DNA of 64,000 nt from an uncultured Bacteroidales bacterium. GTDB lineage: Bacteria; Bacteroidota; Bacteroidia; Bacteroidales; UBA932. Under the pieces are notes generated by a model. It searched no databases, was not told where the DNA came from, and was given only the letters and a program-made list of their open reading frames with translations. The DNA lies in NCBI GenBank assembly GCA_944326255.1, contig CALVDG010000012.1, positions 1 to 64,000 on the forward strand, written 5' to 3'. The translations under genes were made by a program, and so were the position numbers. This document shows positions 34,307 through 43,972 of the stretch, piece after piece. Each line of letters begins with the position of its first letter. Within the stretch, counting starts at the first letter, position 1.

Positions 34307-36004
34307 ATGGCAAATTTTTATACAGACAACAGTGATTTGAAGTTCCAGCTCTCTCATCCGTTGATGAAGAAGATCGTGGAGCTGAAAGAACAGGATTTCA
34401 AGGACAGCGGAGTCTATGACTATGCCCCCTGCAGTGTGGAGGATGCCATCGACTCATACGATAAGGTGATGGAGGTCATGGGCGAGATATGCGCCGACAC
34501 CATCGCCGCCAATGCCGAGCAGGTGGACCACGACGGTCCTGTCTGTGAGAACGGCCGCGTTACCTACGCAGCCGGTACTGCAGAGAACCAGAGAGTGCTC
34601 ACTCAGGCCGGTATGTACGGCATGTCCCTGCCCCGTCAGTACGGTGGACTCAATTTCTCCCTCGTGCCTTATGTGATGGCGGAGGAACTGGTGTCCAGGG
34701 CCGATGCCGGATTTGCAAACATCTGGGGTCTTCAGGACTGCGCCGAGACCATTCACGAGTTCGCCTCGGATGAGATCAAGGCCGAGTTCCTGCCCCGTAT
34801 TCCTCAGGGCGACACTTGTTCCATGGACCTGACCGAGCCCGATGCAGGCTCAGATCTTCAGGCAGCAATGCTCAAGGCGGAGTGGAATGAGGAGAAGGGC
34901 ATGTGGATGCTCAATGGCGTGAAGAGATTCATCACCAACGGCGATGCCCAGATTAAGCTCGTCCTGGCCCGCTCAGAGGAAGGTACCCGCGACGGCCGCG
35001 GCCTGTCGTATTTCGTACACGACCAGAAATGGGGCGGCGTTACAGTCCGTCGTATCGAGAACAAGCTCGGTATCAAGGGCTCTCCTACCTGTGAACTGGT
35101 GTTCAAGAACGCTCCTGCCAAGCTTATAGGCGAACGCCGCATGGGATTGATCAAGTACGTGATGTCCCTGATGAACGGGGCCCGTCTCGGAGTGGGTGCG
35201 CAGTCAACAGGTATATCCGAGGCTGCTTACCGTGAGGCTTACAAGTACGCCTGCGAGCGCCGTCAGTTCGGCAAGGCAATCATAGAGTTCCCGGCTGTGT
35301 ACGAGATGCTGGCCGTGATGAAGGCCAAGCTCCAGGCTTCCCGCGCCATTCTGTACGAGACCACACGTTTCGTGGATATATACAAGTCTTACGGCTTCAT
35401 CGCAGAGACCCGTAAGCTGACACCGGAAGAGCGTCAGGAGATGAAGAAGTATCAGCGCTACGCCGATATGTTCACTCCCGTGCTGAAGATGATGTCCAGC
35501 GAGTACTGTAACCAGAATGCCTACGATGCAATACAGATTCACGGCGGATCCGGTTACATGAAGGAGTATCCCGTGGAGCGTATCTACCGCGACGCCAGGA
35601 TCACCACTATATATGAAGGTACGTCCCAGCTGCAGACTGTGGCTGCCATCCGCTATGTTACCACCGGCGCATATCTGGCCAAGATACGTGAGTACGAGGC
35701 TGAGGAGACCGCTCCTGAGTTTGCTACTCTCAGAAAGACACTTGTGGATATGGCTGCCCAGTATGAGCAGGCCTGCGCCATCGTACACGGACATGACACC
35801 AATTATATCGATTTCCATGCCCGCCGTCTTGTTGAGATGGCCGGTCATATCATCATGGGATGGCTGCTTGTGCTGGATGCTCAGAGATGCTCCGACTTTA
35901 CCAAGTCGGCCCGCGTCTTTATCGGCAAGGCCAGAGCCTGGAACCAGGAGAGGTATGACTATATAGCAGGATTCACCGATGAAGACATGGCTGATTTCCA
36001 GTAA
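34307..36004 (+). CDS. Acyl-CoA dehydrogenase (butyryl-CoA dehydrogenase-like)
   Basis: A 565-aa flavoenzyme, longer than the usual ~380-aa short-chain type because of a C-terminal helical extension. Signatures are GMYGMSLPRQYGGLNF, MDLTEPDAGSDLQ, GVKRFITNGD, GARLGVGAQSTGISEAAYREA, CERRQFGKAI and IHGGSGYMKEYPVERIYRDARIT. The catalytic Glu is in TTIYEGTSQLQ (Glu437). Linked to etfBA, it probably reduces crotonyl-CoA or another enoyl-CoA in fermentation; the chain-length specificity is not readable. Confidence 0.93.
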   Translation: MANFYTDNSDLKFQLSHPLMKKIVELKEQDFKDSGVYDYAPCSVEDAIDSYDKVMEVMGEICADTIAANAEQVDHDGPVCENGRVTYAAGTAENQRVLTQAGMYGMSLPRQYGGLNFSLVPYVMAEELVSRADAGFANIWGLQDCAETIHEFASDEIKAEFLPRIPQGDTCSMDLTEPDAGSDLQAAMLKAEWNEEKGMWMLNGVKRFITNGDAQIKLVLARSEEGTRDGRGLSYFVHDQKWGGVTVRRIENKLGIKGSPTCELVFKNAPAKLIGERRMGLIKYVMSLMNGARLGVGAQSTGISEAAYREAYKYACERRQFGKAIIEFPAVYEMLAVMKAKLQASRAILYETTRFVDIYKSYGFIAETRKLTPEERQEMKKYQRYADMFTPVLKMMSSEYCNQNAYDAIQIHGGSGYMKEYPVERIYRDARITTIYEGTSQLQTVAAIRYVTTGAYLAKIREYEAEETAPEFATLRKTLVDMAAQYEQACAIVHGHDTNYIDFHARRLVEMAGHIIMGWLLVLDAQRCSDFTKSARVFIGKARAWNQERYDYIAGFTDEDMADFQ

Positions 36005-36013
36005 CAGAATGAT

Positions 36014-38113
36014 ATGAGCAGAAGACATATTCTGATATTTGCGCTTTCCCTCATCAGCGGCACGGCTGTCGCGGATGAGGGAATGTGGCTTCCGTCCCTT
36101 ATCTCTGAGAGGATAGAGGACATGCAGGCCAAGGGTTTCGAGCTTTCGGCCGAGGACATCTACAGTATCAACCAGGCATCCCTGAAGGATGCTGTCGTGC
36201 TTTTCGGCAGAGGCTGTACCGGTGAGCTTATTTCCCCGGAGGGACTGCTGATTACCAACCATCACTGCGGCTATGCCCAGATACAGCAGCACAGTTCCGT
36301 GGAGCACGATTATCTCCGTGACGGCTTCTGGGCCATGACCCGCGAGGAGGAGTTGCCCAATCCGGGCCTGACCGTCAGCTTTCTGGAGTATATGGAGGAC
36401 GTGACTGAGCAGGTGCTGGACGGTTATGAGTCCGGGATGACCGAGGAGGAGCGGACGGAACTTATTGAGGCCAACGCCGACCGTCTGATAGAAAAGGCAG
36501 TTGAGGCCGGAGGCGGACTGAGGGCTTCCGTGGAGTCCCTGTTCTACGGCAACAGGTACTACATGTTTGTCTACCGGGAGTATTCCGACGTGCGCCTGGT
36601 GGGAGCACCTCCCTCGTCCATAGGCAAGTTCGGCGGCGACACAGACAATTGGATGTGGCCCAGGCATACCGGAGACTTCTCCATTTTCCGTATCTATGCC
36701 GATAAGGACAACAATCCGGCTCCCTACTCGGAGGACAATGTGCCCTACAGGCCCAAGCGTTATTTCCACATTGCGGCCGGAGGCATAGAGGAGGGTGATT
36801 TCACCTTTGTCTACGGCTTTCCTGGCAGCACCCGCGAGTACATCATGTCCGAGGGTGTCCGCTATGTGTCCGAGGTGTCCAACCCGTTCAAGATAGCCCT
36901 GCGTACTATGCGCCTGGATATTCAGAAGCGGTATATGGATGCCGACCAGGCTGTGCGTATACAGTACTCGTCCAAGAACGCGGGTGTGGCCAATGCCTGG
37001 AAGAAGTGGCAGGGCGAGATGCGCGGCATCAACCGTCTCGGCACAGTGGAGCGAAAGCGCGCGTACGAGGCCCGCTTCATGGAATGGGCGAAAGGCACGG
37101 AATACGAGGGCATCATCCCCGCTCTGGATTCGCTTTACGGATTGTATGTGCCTTATATGTGCGCCCTTGAGTATTATTATGAGGCTCCGAGGACAATCGA
37201 GCTTACTAATTTCGCCTCAAAGGTTATGAGGATTGCCGAAGACGGTGGCTCGGACTCGCTTCTCAGAGCTGCTGTGGAGGCTTTCTACAAGGACTATTAT
37301 CTGCCATTGGACAAGGCGTCCTTCATAGCGGTGATGAACTACTATAAGGATCATGTTCCAGAGAATTTCAGGCCGGAGTATTTTGACAGTACTTTGTCCG
37401 CTTACGGCAGTGTGGAGGCCTGGGCTGATTACATGTTTGCCCATTCTACCTTTACCGACCGGGAATTCGTGTCAGCTATGGGGATTGCGGAGGTATCCGT
37501 TCTAAATGACGATCCGGCTGTGGAGTTCAGCCGCGAGTTCTCTTCGTGGGCAGAGGCAGAGATATATCCTCATGTGGACAGACTCGGCAATGAGATAACT
37601 CTGCTTTACAGGGATTATATGCGCGGTCAGATGGAGTTTGAGCCGGACAAGGCCTTTTATCCGGATGCCAATCTGACATTACGTGTAGCCTACGGCCACA
37701 TCAAGGGCTATTCTCCGGCAGACGGAGTGGATTATCTGCCGTTCTCGACCATAGACGGCATCATGGAGAAGGACAATCCGGAGATATTCGACTACAATAT
37801 ACCGCAGAGATTCCGCGACATAGTGGCAGCTGGCGATTATGGCCGCTGGGGCAGCGACGGCTCCGTACCAGTCTGCTTCATCGCCACTAACCACACTTCC
37901 GGAGGCAACTCCGGCAGTCCGGTCATAGACGGCAAGGGCCGCCTGATCGGCATCAACTTCGACCGAGTGTGGGAGGGCACCATGAGCGACATCGAGTTTG
38001 ACCCGGATTTCTGCCGGAACATCAGCCTTGATATCCGCTATGCCCTTTTTGTCATTGACAAGATTGGCGGTGCCTCACACCTCATCGACGAGATGACTAT
38101 CGAGACCGAATAG
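36014..38113 (+). CDS. S46 family dipeptidyl-peptidase, DPP11-like (Asp/Glu-specific)
   Basis: A 699-aa periplasmic serine peptidase with a signal peptide (RRHILIFALSLISGTAVA). The S46 N-terminal block is DEGMWLPSLI; the catalytic His is in LLITNHHCGYAQIQ (His84) and the nucleophile in TSGGNSGSPVIDG (Ser633). The S1-subsite residue following GINFD is Arg651, equivalent to Arg673 of Porphyromonas gingivalis DPP11, which selects acidic P1 residues; DPP7 has Gly there. It releases dipeptides from the N-termini of oligopeptides. It lies 9 nt after the acyl-CoA dehydrogenase. Confidence 0.92.
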   Translation: MSRRHILIFALSLISGTAVADEGMWLPSLISERIEDMQAKGFELSAEDIYSINQASLKDAVVLFGRGCTGELISPEGLLITNHHCGYAQIQQHSSVEHDYLRDGFWAMTREEELPNPGLTVSFLEYMEDVTEQVLDGYESGMTEEERTELIEANADRLIEKAVEAGGGLRASVESLFYGNRYYMFVYREYSDVRLVGAPPSSIGKFGGDTDNWMWPRHTGDFSIFRIYADKDNNPAPYSEDNVPYRPKRYFHIAAGGIEEGDFTFVYGFPGSTREYIMSEGVRYVSEVSNPFKIALRTMRLDIQKRYMDADQAVRIQYSSKNAGVANAWKKWQGEMRGINRLGTVERKRAYEARFMEWAKGTEYEGIIPALDSLYGLYVPYMCALEYYYEAPRTIELTNFASKVMRIAEDGGSDSLLRAAVEAFYKDYYLPLDKASFIAVMNYYKDHVPENFRPEYFDSTLSAYGSVEAWADYMFAHSTFTDREFVSAMGIAEVSVLNDDPAVEFSREFSSWAEAEIYPHVDRLGNEITLLYRDYMRGQMEFEPDKAFYPDANLTLRVAYGHIKGYSPADGVDYLPFSTIDGIMEKDNPEIFDYNIPQRFRDIVAAGDYGRWGSDGSVPVCFIATNHTSGGNSGSPVIDGKGRLIGINFDRVWEGTMSDIEFDPDFCRNISLDIRYALFVIDKIGGASHLIDEMTIETE

Positions 38114-38140
38114 TGCTTGCCGGATTCTGGCTTCTGTCAG

Positions 38141-38977
38141 TTACAGCAGGGTACGCATCTGGACGGCCATTTCCGAGGCCTTAGCGGCTGCGGCTTCTGC
38201 GAAGTCCTCGCCTGAGGAGGCGTAGATGATGCCTCTGGAGGAGTTGACCAGCAGGCCGCAGTGGGAGTTTAGACCGCAGCGGGCCACTTCTTCGAGCGAG
38301 CCGCCCTGTGCGCCTACTCCGGGCACCAGCAGGAAGTGGTCGGGACAGTAGCGGCGTATCTCGGTCAGTTTCTCGGGTCTGGTGGCTCCGACGACGAACA
38401 TCAGCCGCTCGCGGGAGTCTCCGAATTCGGTATCCACGTTTCTGACGGTATCACGTATCATGCGCTCATACAGAGGCATACCGTCGGACAGGGGCAGGGT
38501 CTCAAACTCCTCGGCCGACTTGTTGGAGGTCATGGCGAGGACTATGCCCCAGCGTCCGGAATGCTTGAGGAAGGGCCGGATGGAGTCGCTTCCCATATAG
38601 GGGGCCAGAGTCACTGCGTCAAAGTCCATGGTCTTGAAAAAAGCCCTGGCATAGCGGTCGGCGGTGTTGCCGATGTCTCCGCGCTTGGCGTCGGCGATGA
38701 TCATGATGTCGGGATGCTGCGTCCTGATGTAGCGGACGGTCTCTGCAAGCTGTTGCCAGCCAGTGACACCTTCGGCCTCGTAGAAGGCGATGTTCGGCTT
38801 GTAGGCGACTGCGTACTTGGCAGTAGCGTCGATAATTGCTTTGTTGAAAGCCAGCATGGAAGTGTCTCCGTGACGCTCCTGGACGCAGGCCGGAATCTTC
38901 TCCGGGTCAGTATCCAGACCCACGCAGAGGAAGGAGCCTTTGCGCCGGATATTGTCGTAAAGTTCAGTGTAATTCAT
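38141..38977 (-). CDS. pyrF: Orotidine 5'-phosphate decarboxylase (type 2)
   Basis: A 278-aa cytoplasmic enzyme forming UMP, last step of pyrimidine synthesis. The type 2 pattern is SFLCVGLDTDPEKIP at the N-terminus, AVAYKPNIAFYEAEG, and the catalytic Asp/Lys motif in IADAKRGDIGNTADRYARAF. VTLAPYMGSDSI and FLLVPGVGAQGGSLEEV complete the phosphate-binding barrel. A hairpin (39000-39029) separates it from the upstream M20 dipeptidase gene on the same strand. Confidence 0.95.
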   Translation of the reverse strand: MNYTELYDNIRRKGSFLCVGLDTDPEKIPACVQERHGDTSMLAFNKAIIDATAKYAVAYKPNIAFYEAEGVTGWQQLAETVRYIRTQHPDIMIIADAKRGDIGNTADRYARAFFKTMDFDAVTLAPYMGSDSIRPFLKHSGRWGIVLAMTSNKSAEEFETLPLSDGMPLYERMIRDTVRNVDTEFGDSRERLMFVVGATRPEKLTEIRRYCPDHFLLVPGVGAQGGSLEEVARCGLNSHCGLLVNSSRGIIYASSGEDFAEAAAAKASEMAVQMRTLL

Positions 38978-38999
38978 CTTGGTATTGTATTTAAGTCAA

Positions 39000-39029
39000 G
39001 GTGCCGGAAACTCAGCGTCTTCCGGCACC
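39000..39029 (-). terminator. Terminator-like hairpin between M20 dipeptidase and pyrF
   Basis: GGTGCCGGAA and TTCCGGCACC form a perfect 10-bp stem with a 10-nt loop. On the minus strand it follows the dipeptidase stop by 20 nt and is followed by a weak T/A-rich run (TTGACTTAAATAC). The strong stem and weak tail suggest termination or 3'-end protection. Confidence 0.6.
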
Positions 39030-39049
39030 CGTCAATGATTTGTCAGCTG

Positions 39050-40396
39050 TTAGAAATACTTGTAGAAGAGTGCTATGGACTCCATGCCCTTCTCCAGCTG
39101 AGACAGCAGATAGCTCTCGTTGGGAGAGTGAATCGTGTCCCGCTCAAGTCCGAAGCCTATCAGCAGCGGGTCTGCCTTGAGTATCTGCTGCATCTCTGCC
39201 AGGATGGGGATGGATCCGCCGCCACGGCTGGGTACCGGTTCGGTGCCGTAGACCTCGTAGATGGCCCTGGATGCGGCCTGGTAGGCAGGGGAGGAGATGG
39301 GAATCAGGAATCCGTTGCCGCCGTGGTGGGTGGTCACCTTCACGCGCACACCCTTGGGTACATGGCTCTCGATGTGTCTGGCGAAAAGCTCTGCGATGCG
39401 TCTCCAGTCCTGGTTGGGCACCAGACGCATGGATATCTTGGCGTGGGCGGTGGTGGGGATTACGGTCTTGGCACCCTCACCGGTGAAGCCGCCCCAGATG
39501 CCGTTCACATCCAGGCAGGGCCTGATGCCCGTGCGCTCCGGAGTGGTGTAGCCCTTCTCGCCGTCCACCTCGGGGATGTCCAGGAACCGCTTGTACTCGT
39601 CCAGATCGAAAGGTGCGCGTCCCAGCAGCTCGCGGTCAGCCTTGGAGAGTTCCACCACGTCGTCATAGAAGCCGTCGATGGTGATGTGTCCGTCGGCATC
39701 GATGAGGCCGTCAACTATCTTGCAGAGGGCATTGAGAGGGTTGACCACAGCTCCGCCGTAGTGGCCCGAGTGCAGGTCCTTGTTCGGTCCGGTGACTTCG
39801 ATCTCCATGTAGGTCAGGCCGCGCATACCGCAGTTGATGGAAGGCACGTCCTCGCCGATCATAGTGGTGTCGGATACGAGCATGATGTCGCAGGCGAGCA
39901 GGTCCTTGTGCTCCTCAGCCCATGAGGCCAGGGAAGGAGAGCCGATCTCCTCCTCACCCTCGAGGATGAACTTGATGTTGTGTCTCTGTAGTCCGTTGCG
40001 CACCAGGTATTCGAAAGCCTTGATGTGCATGAAGGACTGGCCCTTGTCATCGTTGGCGCCGCGGGCGTAGATGGCTCCGTCGCGGATCTCCGGCTCAAAG
40101 GGGGCGGACTTCCACAGCTCGATAGGATCTACCGGCTGCACGTCGTAGTGTCCGTAGACGAGTATGGTCTTCAGCGAGGGATCGATGATCTTCTCGGCAT
40201 AGACTACCGGATGTCCGGTGGTGTCGAACACCTCGGCTCTTTCCGCACCGGCTTCCTTGAGCAGTTCGGTGAGCTTGCGGGCGCAGCGGTACATGTCCTC
40301 CTTGTGCTCCGGCTCCGAACTGACGGACGGTATCCTGAGCAGGTCAAATAATTCATTCAGGAATCTCTCCTTGTTGGCCTGATAATAATTTCTCAT
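39050..40396 (-). CDS. M20 family dipeptidase
   Basis: A 448-aa metallopeptidase if started at ATG 40394-40396 (MRNYYQANKERFLNELFDLL); a longer frame would run into psd. M20 zinc-site motifs are LVYGHYDVQPVDPIELW, RGANDDKGQSFMHIKA and LEGEEEIGSPSL, with the dimerisation domain NCGMRGLTYMEIEVTGPNKDLHSGHYGG. It resembles cytosolic non-specific dipeptidases. It is the last gene of the rsfS-ftsH-cdsA-psd run and may feed on dipeptides of the kind DPP11 releases (inference). Confidence 0.92.
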   Translation of the reverse strand: MRNYYQANKERFLNELFDLLRIPSVSSEPEHKEDMYRCARKLTELLKEAGAERAEVFDTTGHPVVYAEKIIDPSLKTILVYGHYDVQPVDPIELWKSAPFEPEIRDGAIYARGANDDKGQSFMHIKAFEYLVRNGLQRHNIKFILEGEEEIGSPSLASWAEEHKDLLACDIMLVSDTTMIGEDVPSINCGMRGLTYMEIEVTGPNKDLHSGHYGGAVVNPLNALCKIVDGLIDADGHITIDGFYDDVVELSKADRELLGRAPFDLDEYKRFLDIPEVDGEKGYTTPERTGIRPCLDVNGIWGGFTGEGAKTVIPTTAHAKISMRLVPNQDWRRIAELFARHIESHVPKGVRVKVTTHHGGNGFLIPISSPAYQAASRAIYEVYGTEPVPSRGGGSIPILAEMQQILKADPLLIGFGLERDTIHSPNESYLLSQLEKGMESIALFYKYF

Positions 40397-40412
40397 GACA
40401 GTATGGTGTTTG

Positions 40413-41084
40413 TTAGTTGTTTGTATTCTTTTGCAGTTCAGCGATGACGGTCTCTGAGCCCGTGACCTTGTCCCCGACCTTGACGTTGACCTTAGTCCCG
40501 AGCGGCAGGAAGACATCGGCCCGCGAGCCGAACTTGATGAATCCTATTTGCTCTCCGGCCTTGAAGTGCCTGTCGTATTCGGCGTAGCATACCACGCGGC
40601 GGGCGAAGAGACCGGCAATCTGTCGGCACAGCACCTCAGTCCCGTCCTCGTTTCTGAATACGATGGTCGTCCTCTCGTTCTTGGTGGAGGACTTGGGATG
40701 CCAGGCGGCCAGGTAGCTGCCCCTGTGATAGCGGAAAAATGATACGGCTCCCGACACTGGGGCCCAGTTGATATGTACGTTGAAAAATGACATGAACACC
40801 GAGATCTGGAGCCGGCGGCCCTGGAAGTACTCGGGTTCCTCGACCTCCTGGATGATGACGACCTTGCCGTCGGCCGGAGCCGTGATCAGATGAGAGTCTC
40901 CGGTAGGTGTTCGCTTAGGGTCGCGGAAGAAGCATAGGAAGAATATGGCGAATCCTACGGGAATGAAGGTCAGTATCCAGTACAGCACCGGGGGCGCTCC
41001 GAAGTAGAATGACGTGCCTCCCAGTATCAGGGCAAATACCAGTGACATGATGATGAGCGGCCAGCCTTCCTTGTGAATCTTCAT
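40413..41084 (-). CDS. psd: Phosphatidylserine decarboxylase proenzyme
   Basis: A 223-aa short-form Psd with an N-terminal membrane segment (WPLIIMSLVFALILGGTSFYF), then ITAPADGKVVIIQEV and VFMSFFNVHINWAPVSG. The self-cleavage site is in IKFGSRADVFLP, between Gly186 and Ser187; Ser187 becomes the pyruvoyl group. It makes phosphatidylethanolamine at the inner membrane. It lies 12 nt downstream of cdsA, whose product CDP-diacylglycerol is used by phosphatidylserine synthase one step earlier. Confidence 0.95.
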   Translation of the reverse strand: MKIHKEGWPLIIMSLVFALILGGTSFYFGAPPVLYWILTFIPVGFAIFFLCFFRDPKRTPTGDSHLITAPADGKVVIIQEVEEPEYFQGRRLQISVFMSFFNVHINWAPVSGAVSFFRYHRGSYLAAWHPKSSTKNERTTIVFRNEDGTEVLCRQIAGLFARRVVCYAEYDRHFKAGEQIGFIKFGSRADVFLPLGTKVNVKVGDKVTGSETVIAELQKNTNN

Positions 41085-41096
41085 ATAGCAGTAAGG

Positions 41097-41924
41097 TTAA
41101 AGTCCGGATAATGTGATATACAGGACCGAGACCGGAAATGCCAGCAGGGCTCCGTCGAACCGGTCCAGCAGCCCTCCGTGCCCGGGCATGATCCTGCCCG
41201 CGTCCTTGACTCCAAAGTTACGTTTTAATTGTGACTCTACCAAATCTCCTATCGTGGAGCTGATGTTGACCAGCAGGGCCAGGATGAGGCAGTGATACCA
41301 CGGGTAGTCCACAAGGGAAAAATAACCGGTGCTCCATCCTGCGGCAAGGGACAGGAACAGCCCTCCGAAATAGCCCTCCCAGCTTTTCTTCGGGGAGATG
41401 GAGGGAAACAGCTTGTGGCCGTGTTTTTGTCCGAAGGCCATGCCGAAGAGGTAGGCTCCCACGTCCGAGCTCCAGATGATGATCATCACGGCCAGCAGCA
41501 CCCGTCCGTCAAATGTGCCGTCAGGAGAGAATACTATCAGGCTGGTCAGGGCGAACGGCAGGGCGATGTACAGCAGTGATGCCAGGATGAACGGGGTGGT
41601 GCGGTAGGCATCGCCTTCCTTACTGAAAAGTATGGCGGTGTATATCAATGCTGTCATCACCGGAAGTACCAGCAGCCACTTTCCGTCCAGGCCGTAGCCG
41701 GCATGGAAGAAGAAAAGCATGAAAGTGAGCATGGCTGTGATGACAGTCAGTATCCTGGCTGTCCACTCCTTGGATCCTACGGTGATATTGAGGTATTCGG
41801 TCATCATGATGAATACCGCAATCATGAATATGACACCGTAGGCGGCCGGATGCCACAACAGGGCCGCCAGGAACAGGGCCAGGAAGACTGCGCCGCTAAG
41901 CGTTCTGACCAGCAGGTTCTTCAT
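41097..41924 (-). CDS. cdsA: Phosphatidate cytidylyltransferase CdsA
   Basis: A 275-aa polytopic membrane enzyme making CDP-diacylglycerol. I use ATG 41922-41924 ([22 protein letters not shown]), which overlaps the ftsH 3' end by 29 nt. The C-terminal CDS signature covers SPKKSWEGYFGGLFLSLAAGW and STIGDLVESQLKRNFGVKDAGRIMPGHGGLLDRFDG. It is followed by psd, giving a phospholipid pair. Confidence 0.95.
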   Translation of the reverse strand: MKNLLVRTLSGAVFLALFLAALLWHPAAYGVIFMIAVFIMMTEYLNITVGSKEWTARILTVITAMLTFMLFFFHAGYGLDGKWLLVLPVMTALIYTAILFSKEGDAYRTTPFILASLLYIALPFALTSLIVFSPDGTFDGRVLLAVMIIIWSSDVGAYLFGMAFGQKHGHKLFPSISPKKSWEGYFGGLFLSLAAGWSTGYFSLVDYPWYHCLILALLVNISSTIGDLVESQLKRNFGVKDAGRIMPGHGGLLDRFDGALLAFPVSVLYITLSGL

Positions 41925-43965
41925 GAGGCTCCTGGATATCTGCGGTGGATGATGTGGATGCCGATGCGGCGGCTTCGGGTGCGGACTCTGCGGTGACGCT
42001 CTGGGGCTTCTGTCCGCCGGGACGCTCTCCGAATATCTTGACCAGGTCGTCGGTGAAGATGACCTCGCGCTCCAGCAGCATCTCGGCCAGTCTGGTGAAG
42101 CCGTCCATATGCTCGCGCAGCACTTTGAGGGCGGTGGCGTGAGCTGAGTCGATGAAACCCTTGGCCTCTGCATCTATAAGCTCGGCGGTCTTCTCGCTAT
42201 ATGGCTTGCTGAGATTGTAGCCGGAGTTGCCCGATGAGTCGTAGAAGGAGATATTGCCGACCTTGTCGCTCATGCCGAAGTAGGTGACCATGGCGTAAGC
42301 CTGCTTGGTGACTTTCTCCAGGTCGTTCATGGCTCCGGTGGAGATCTTTCCGTTGATTATCTCCTCTGCGGCGCGGCCTCCGAGGGTTGCGGCCATCTCG
42401 TCCATCATCTGCTCGGTGGTGGTTATCTGCCTCTCCTCCGGCAAATACCAGGCGGCGCCGAGGGCGTTGCCTCTAGGGATGATGGTGACTTTCAGCAGGG
42501 GATTGGCGTTGGGCAGCCACCAGCTTACCGTGGCATGTCCGGCCTCGTGGTATGCTATGGTCCGCTTCTCGGCGGGCGAAATGATCTTGCTGCGTCTTTC
42601 CAGACCGCCTACGATGCGGTCGATGGCATCGAGGAAGTCCTGGCGGTCCACGGCCTTCTTGTTCTTGCGGGCGGCTATCAGCGCGGCCTCGTTGCAGACG
42701 TTGGCTATGTCCGCTCCGGAGAAGCCGGGGGTCTGTTTGGCCAGGAACTCCATGTCGAAGTTCTCCACCAGCTTGACCTTGCGCAGATGAACCTTGAATA
42801 TCTCCAGACGCTCGTTCTGCTCGGGCAGATCAACATGTATCTGACGGTCGAAACGGCCTGCGCGCATCAGGGCCTTGTCCAGGATGTCGGCCCTGTTGGT
42901 GGCGGCCAGGATGATGACTCCGGAGTTGGTGCCGAAGCCGTCCATCTCGGTGAGCAGCTGGTTGAGGGTGTTCTCACGCTCGTCGTTGGAGGAGAAGCCC
43001 ACGTTCTTGCTCCTGGCGCGGCCAACTGCGTCAATCTCGTCGATGAAGACGATGCAGGGGGCCTTCTCCTTGGCCTGACGGAAGAGGTCGCGCACGCGGG
43101 AGGCTCCCACGCCGACGAACATCTCCACGAAGTCGGAGCCGCTGATGGAAAAGAAGGGCACGTTGGCCTCGCCGGCGACGGCCTTGGCCAGCAGGGTCTT
43201 ACCCGTGCCCGGAGGGCCTACCAGCAGAGCTCCTTTGGGTATCTTGCCTCCCAGGGCTGTGTATTTCTGAGGATTCTTCAGGAAGTCCACTATCTCCATC
43301 ACCTCTACCTTGGCCTCCTCCAGACCGGCCACGTCCTTGAAGGTCACTTTCACATTGTTCTCCTTCTCATAGAGCTTGGCCTGGGACTTGCCGACGTTGA
43401 AGATGCCGCCTCCCGGGCCTCCGCCCATGTTCTTCTGCATCGGACGGAACATGATGAACCACAGCAGTCCGAATAGCAGGAGCGGGAAGAGTATCCAGTC
43501 GAATATCTGCCCGAAATAGTTGTTGCGCTCCTCGGTCGATATGGAGAACCGCTGGTCGGCGGGCAGCTCCATGCGGGCTTCCTCAAAACTCTCCTCGGCA
43601 TTGAAATTGTCCGATACTATGAAGTAGAAATGCGGTCCCGCTGCTGGTGCCCTGCCTCCGAAATATCTGTTGGCGTATTTTGCCAGGGAGTCTTTCTTTA
43701 TGTACACCTCCGCCCTGTGCAGGTTGGTGATGTAGGTGATCTTTTCTATGTCTCCGCCGGGGATCATGCTCTCCTTGACGGTGAGCCATTCGGTCTTGAC
43801 CGGGTCTGTGCCGGAGTAGCTGCGCACGATCCAGATCATGGCGAAGCCGAATATGGCGTACAGTATCCACATCAGACTCCTCATCGGTTTGGGAGTCTGG
43901 GGCGGTCTTTTGCCGGGGCCGGGCCCGACGGGTCCGGGATTGTTCCTGTTCTGCTGAGTGCTCAT
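41896..43965 (-). CDS. ftsH: ATP-dependent zinc metalloprotease FtsH
   Basis: A membrane AAA protease with two transmembrane segments ([38 protein letters not shown]). Walker A is [19 protein letters not shown], the AAA pore/second region [22 protein letters not shown], and the zinc site HEAGH in [17 protein letters not shown] favour ATG 43963-43965, directly after the rsfS stop (689 aa); in-frame ATGs at 43989 and 44010 would overlap rsfS. The C-terminus is Ala/Ser/Glu-rich and probably flexible. It degrades membrane and short-lived cytosolic proteins. Confidence 0.95.
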   Translation of the reverse strand: MSTQQNRNNPGPVGPGPGKRPPQTPKPMRSLMWILYAIFGFAMIWIVRSYSGTDPVKTEWLTVKESMIPGGDIEKITYITNLHRAEVYIKKDSLAKYANRYFGGRAPAAGPHFYFIVSDNFNAEESFEEARMELPADQRFSISTEERNNYFGQIFDWILFPLLLFGLLWFIMFRPMQKNMGGGPGGGIFNVGKSQAKLYEKENNVKVTFKDVAGLEEAKVEVMEIVDFLKNPQKYTALGGKIPKGALLVGPPGTGKTLLAKAVAGEANVPFFSISGSDFVEMFVGVGASRVRDLFRQAKEKAPCIVFIDEIDAVGRARSKNVGFSSNDERENTLNQLLTEMDGFGTNSGVIILAATNRADILDKALMRAGRFDRQIHVDLPEQNERLEIFKVHLRKVKLVENFDMEFLAKQTPGFSGADIANVCNEAALIAARKNKKAVDRQDFLDAIDRIVGGLERRSKIISPAEKRTIAYHEAGHATVSWWLPNANPLLKVTIIPRGNALGAAWYLPEERQITTTEQMMDEMAATLGGRAAEEIINGKISTGAMNDLEKVTKQAYAMVTYFGMSDKVGNISFYDSSGNSGYNLSKPYSEKTAELIDAEAKGFIDSAHATALKVLREHMDGFTRLAEMLLEREVIFTDDLVKIFGERPGGQKPQSVTAESAPEAAASASTSSTADIQEPHEEPAGQNA

Positions 43966-43972
43966 GTTGTCC

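Noticed and set aside
35204..36769. 521-codon minus-strand open frame
   Set aside because: It is antisense across the acyl-CoA dehydrogenase and S46 peptidase genes, with no start signal or known motif.
38336..39925. 529-codon plus-strand open frame
   Set aside because: It is antisense to pyrF and the M20 dipeptidase and bridges two real genes; not a gene.
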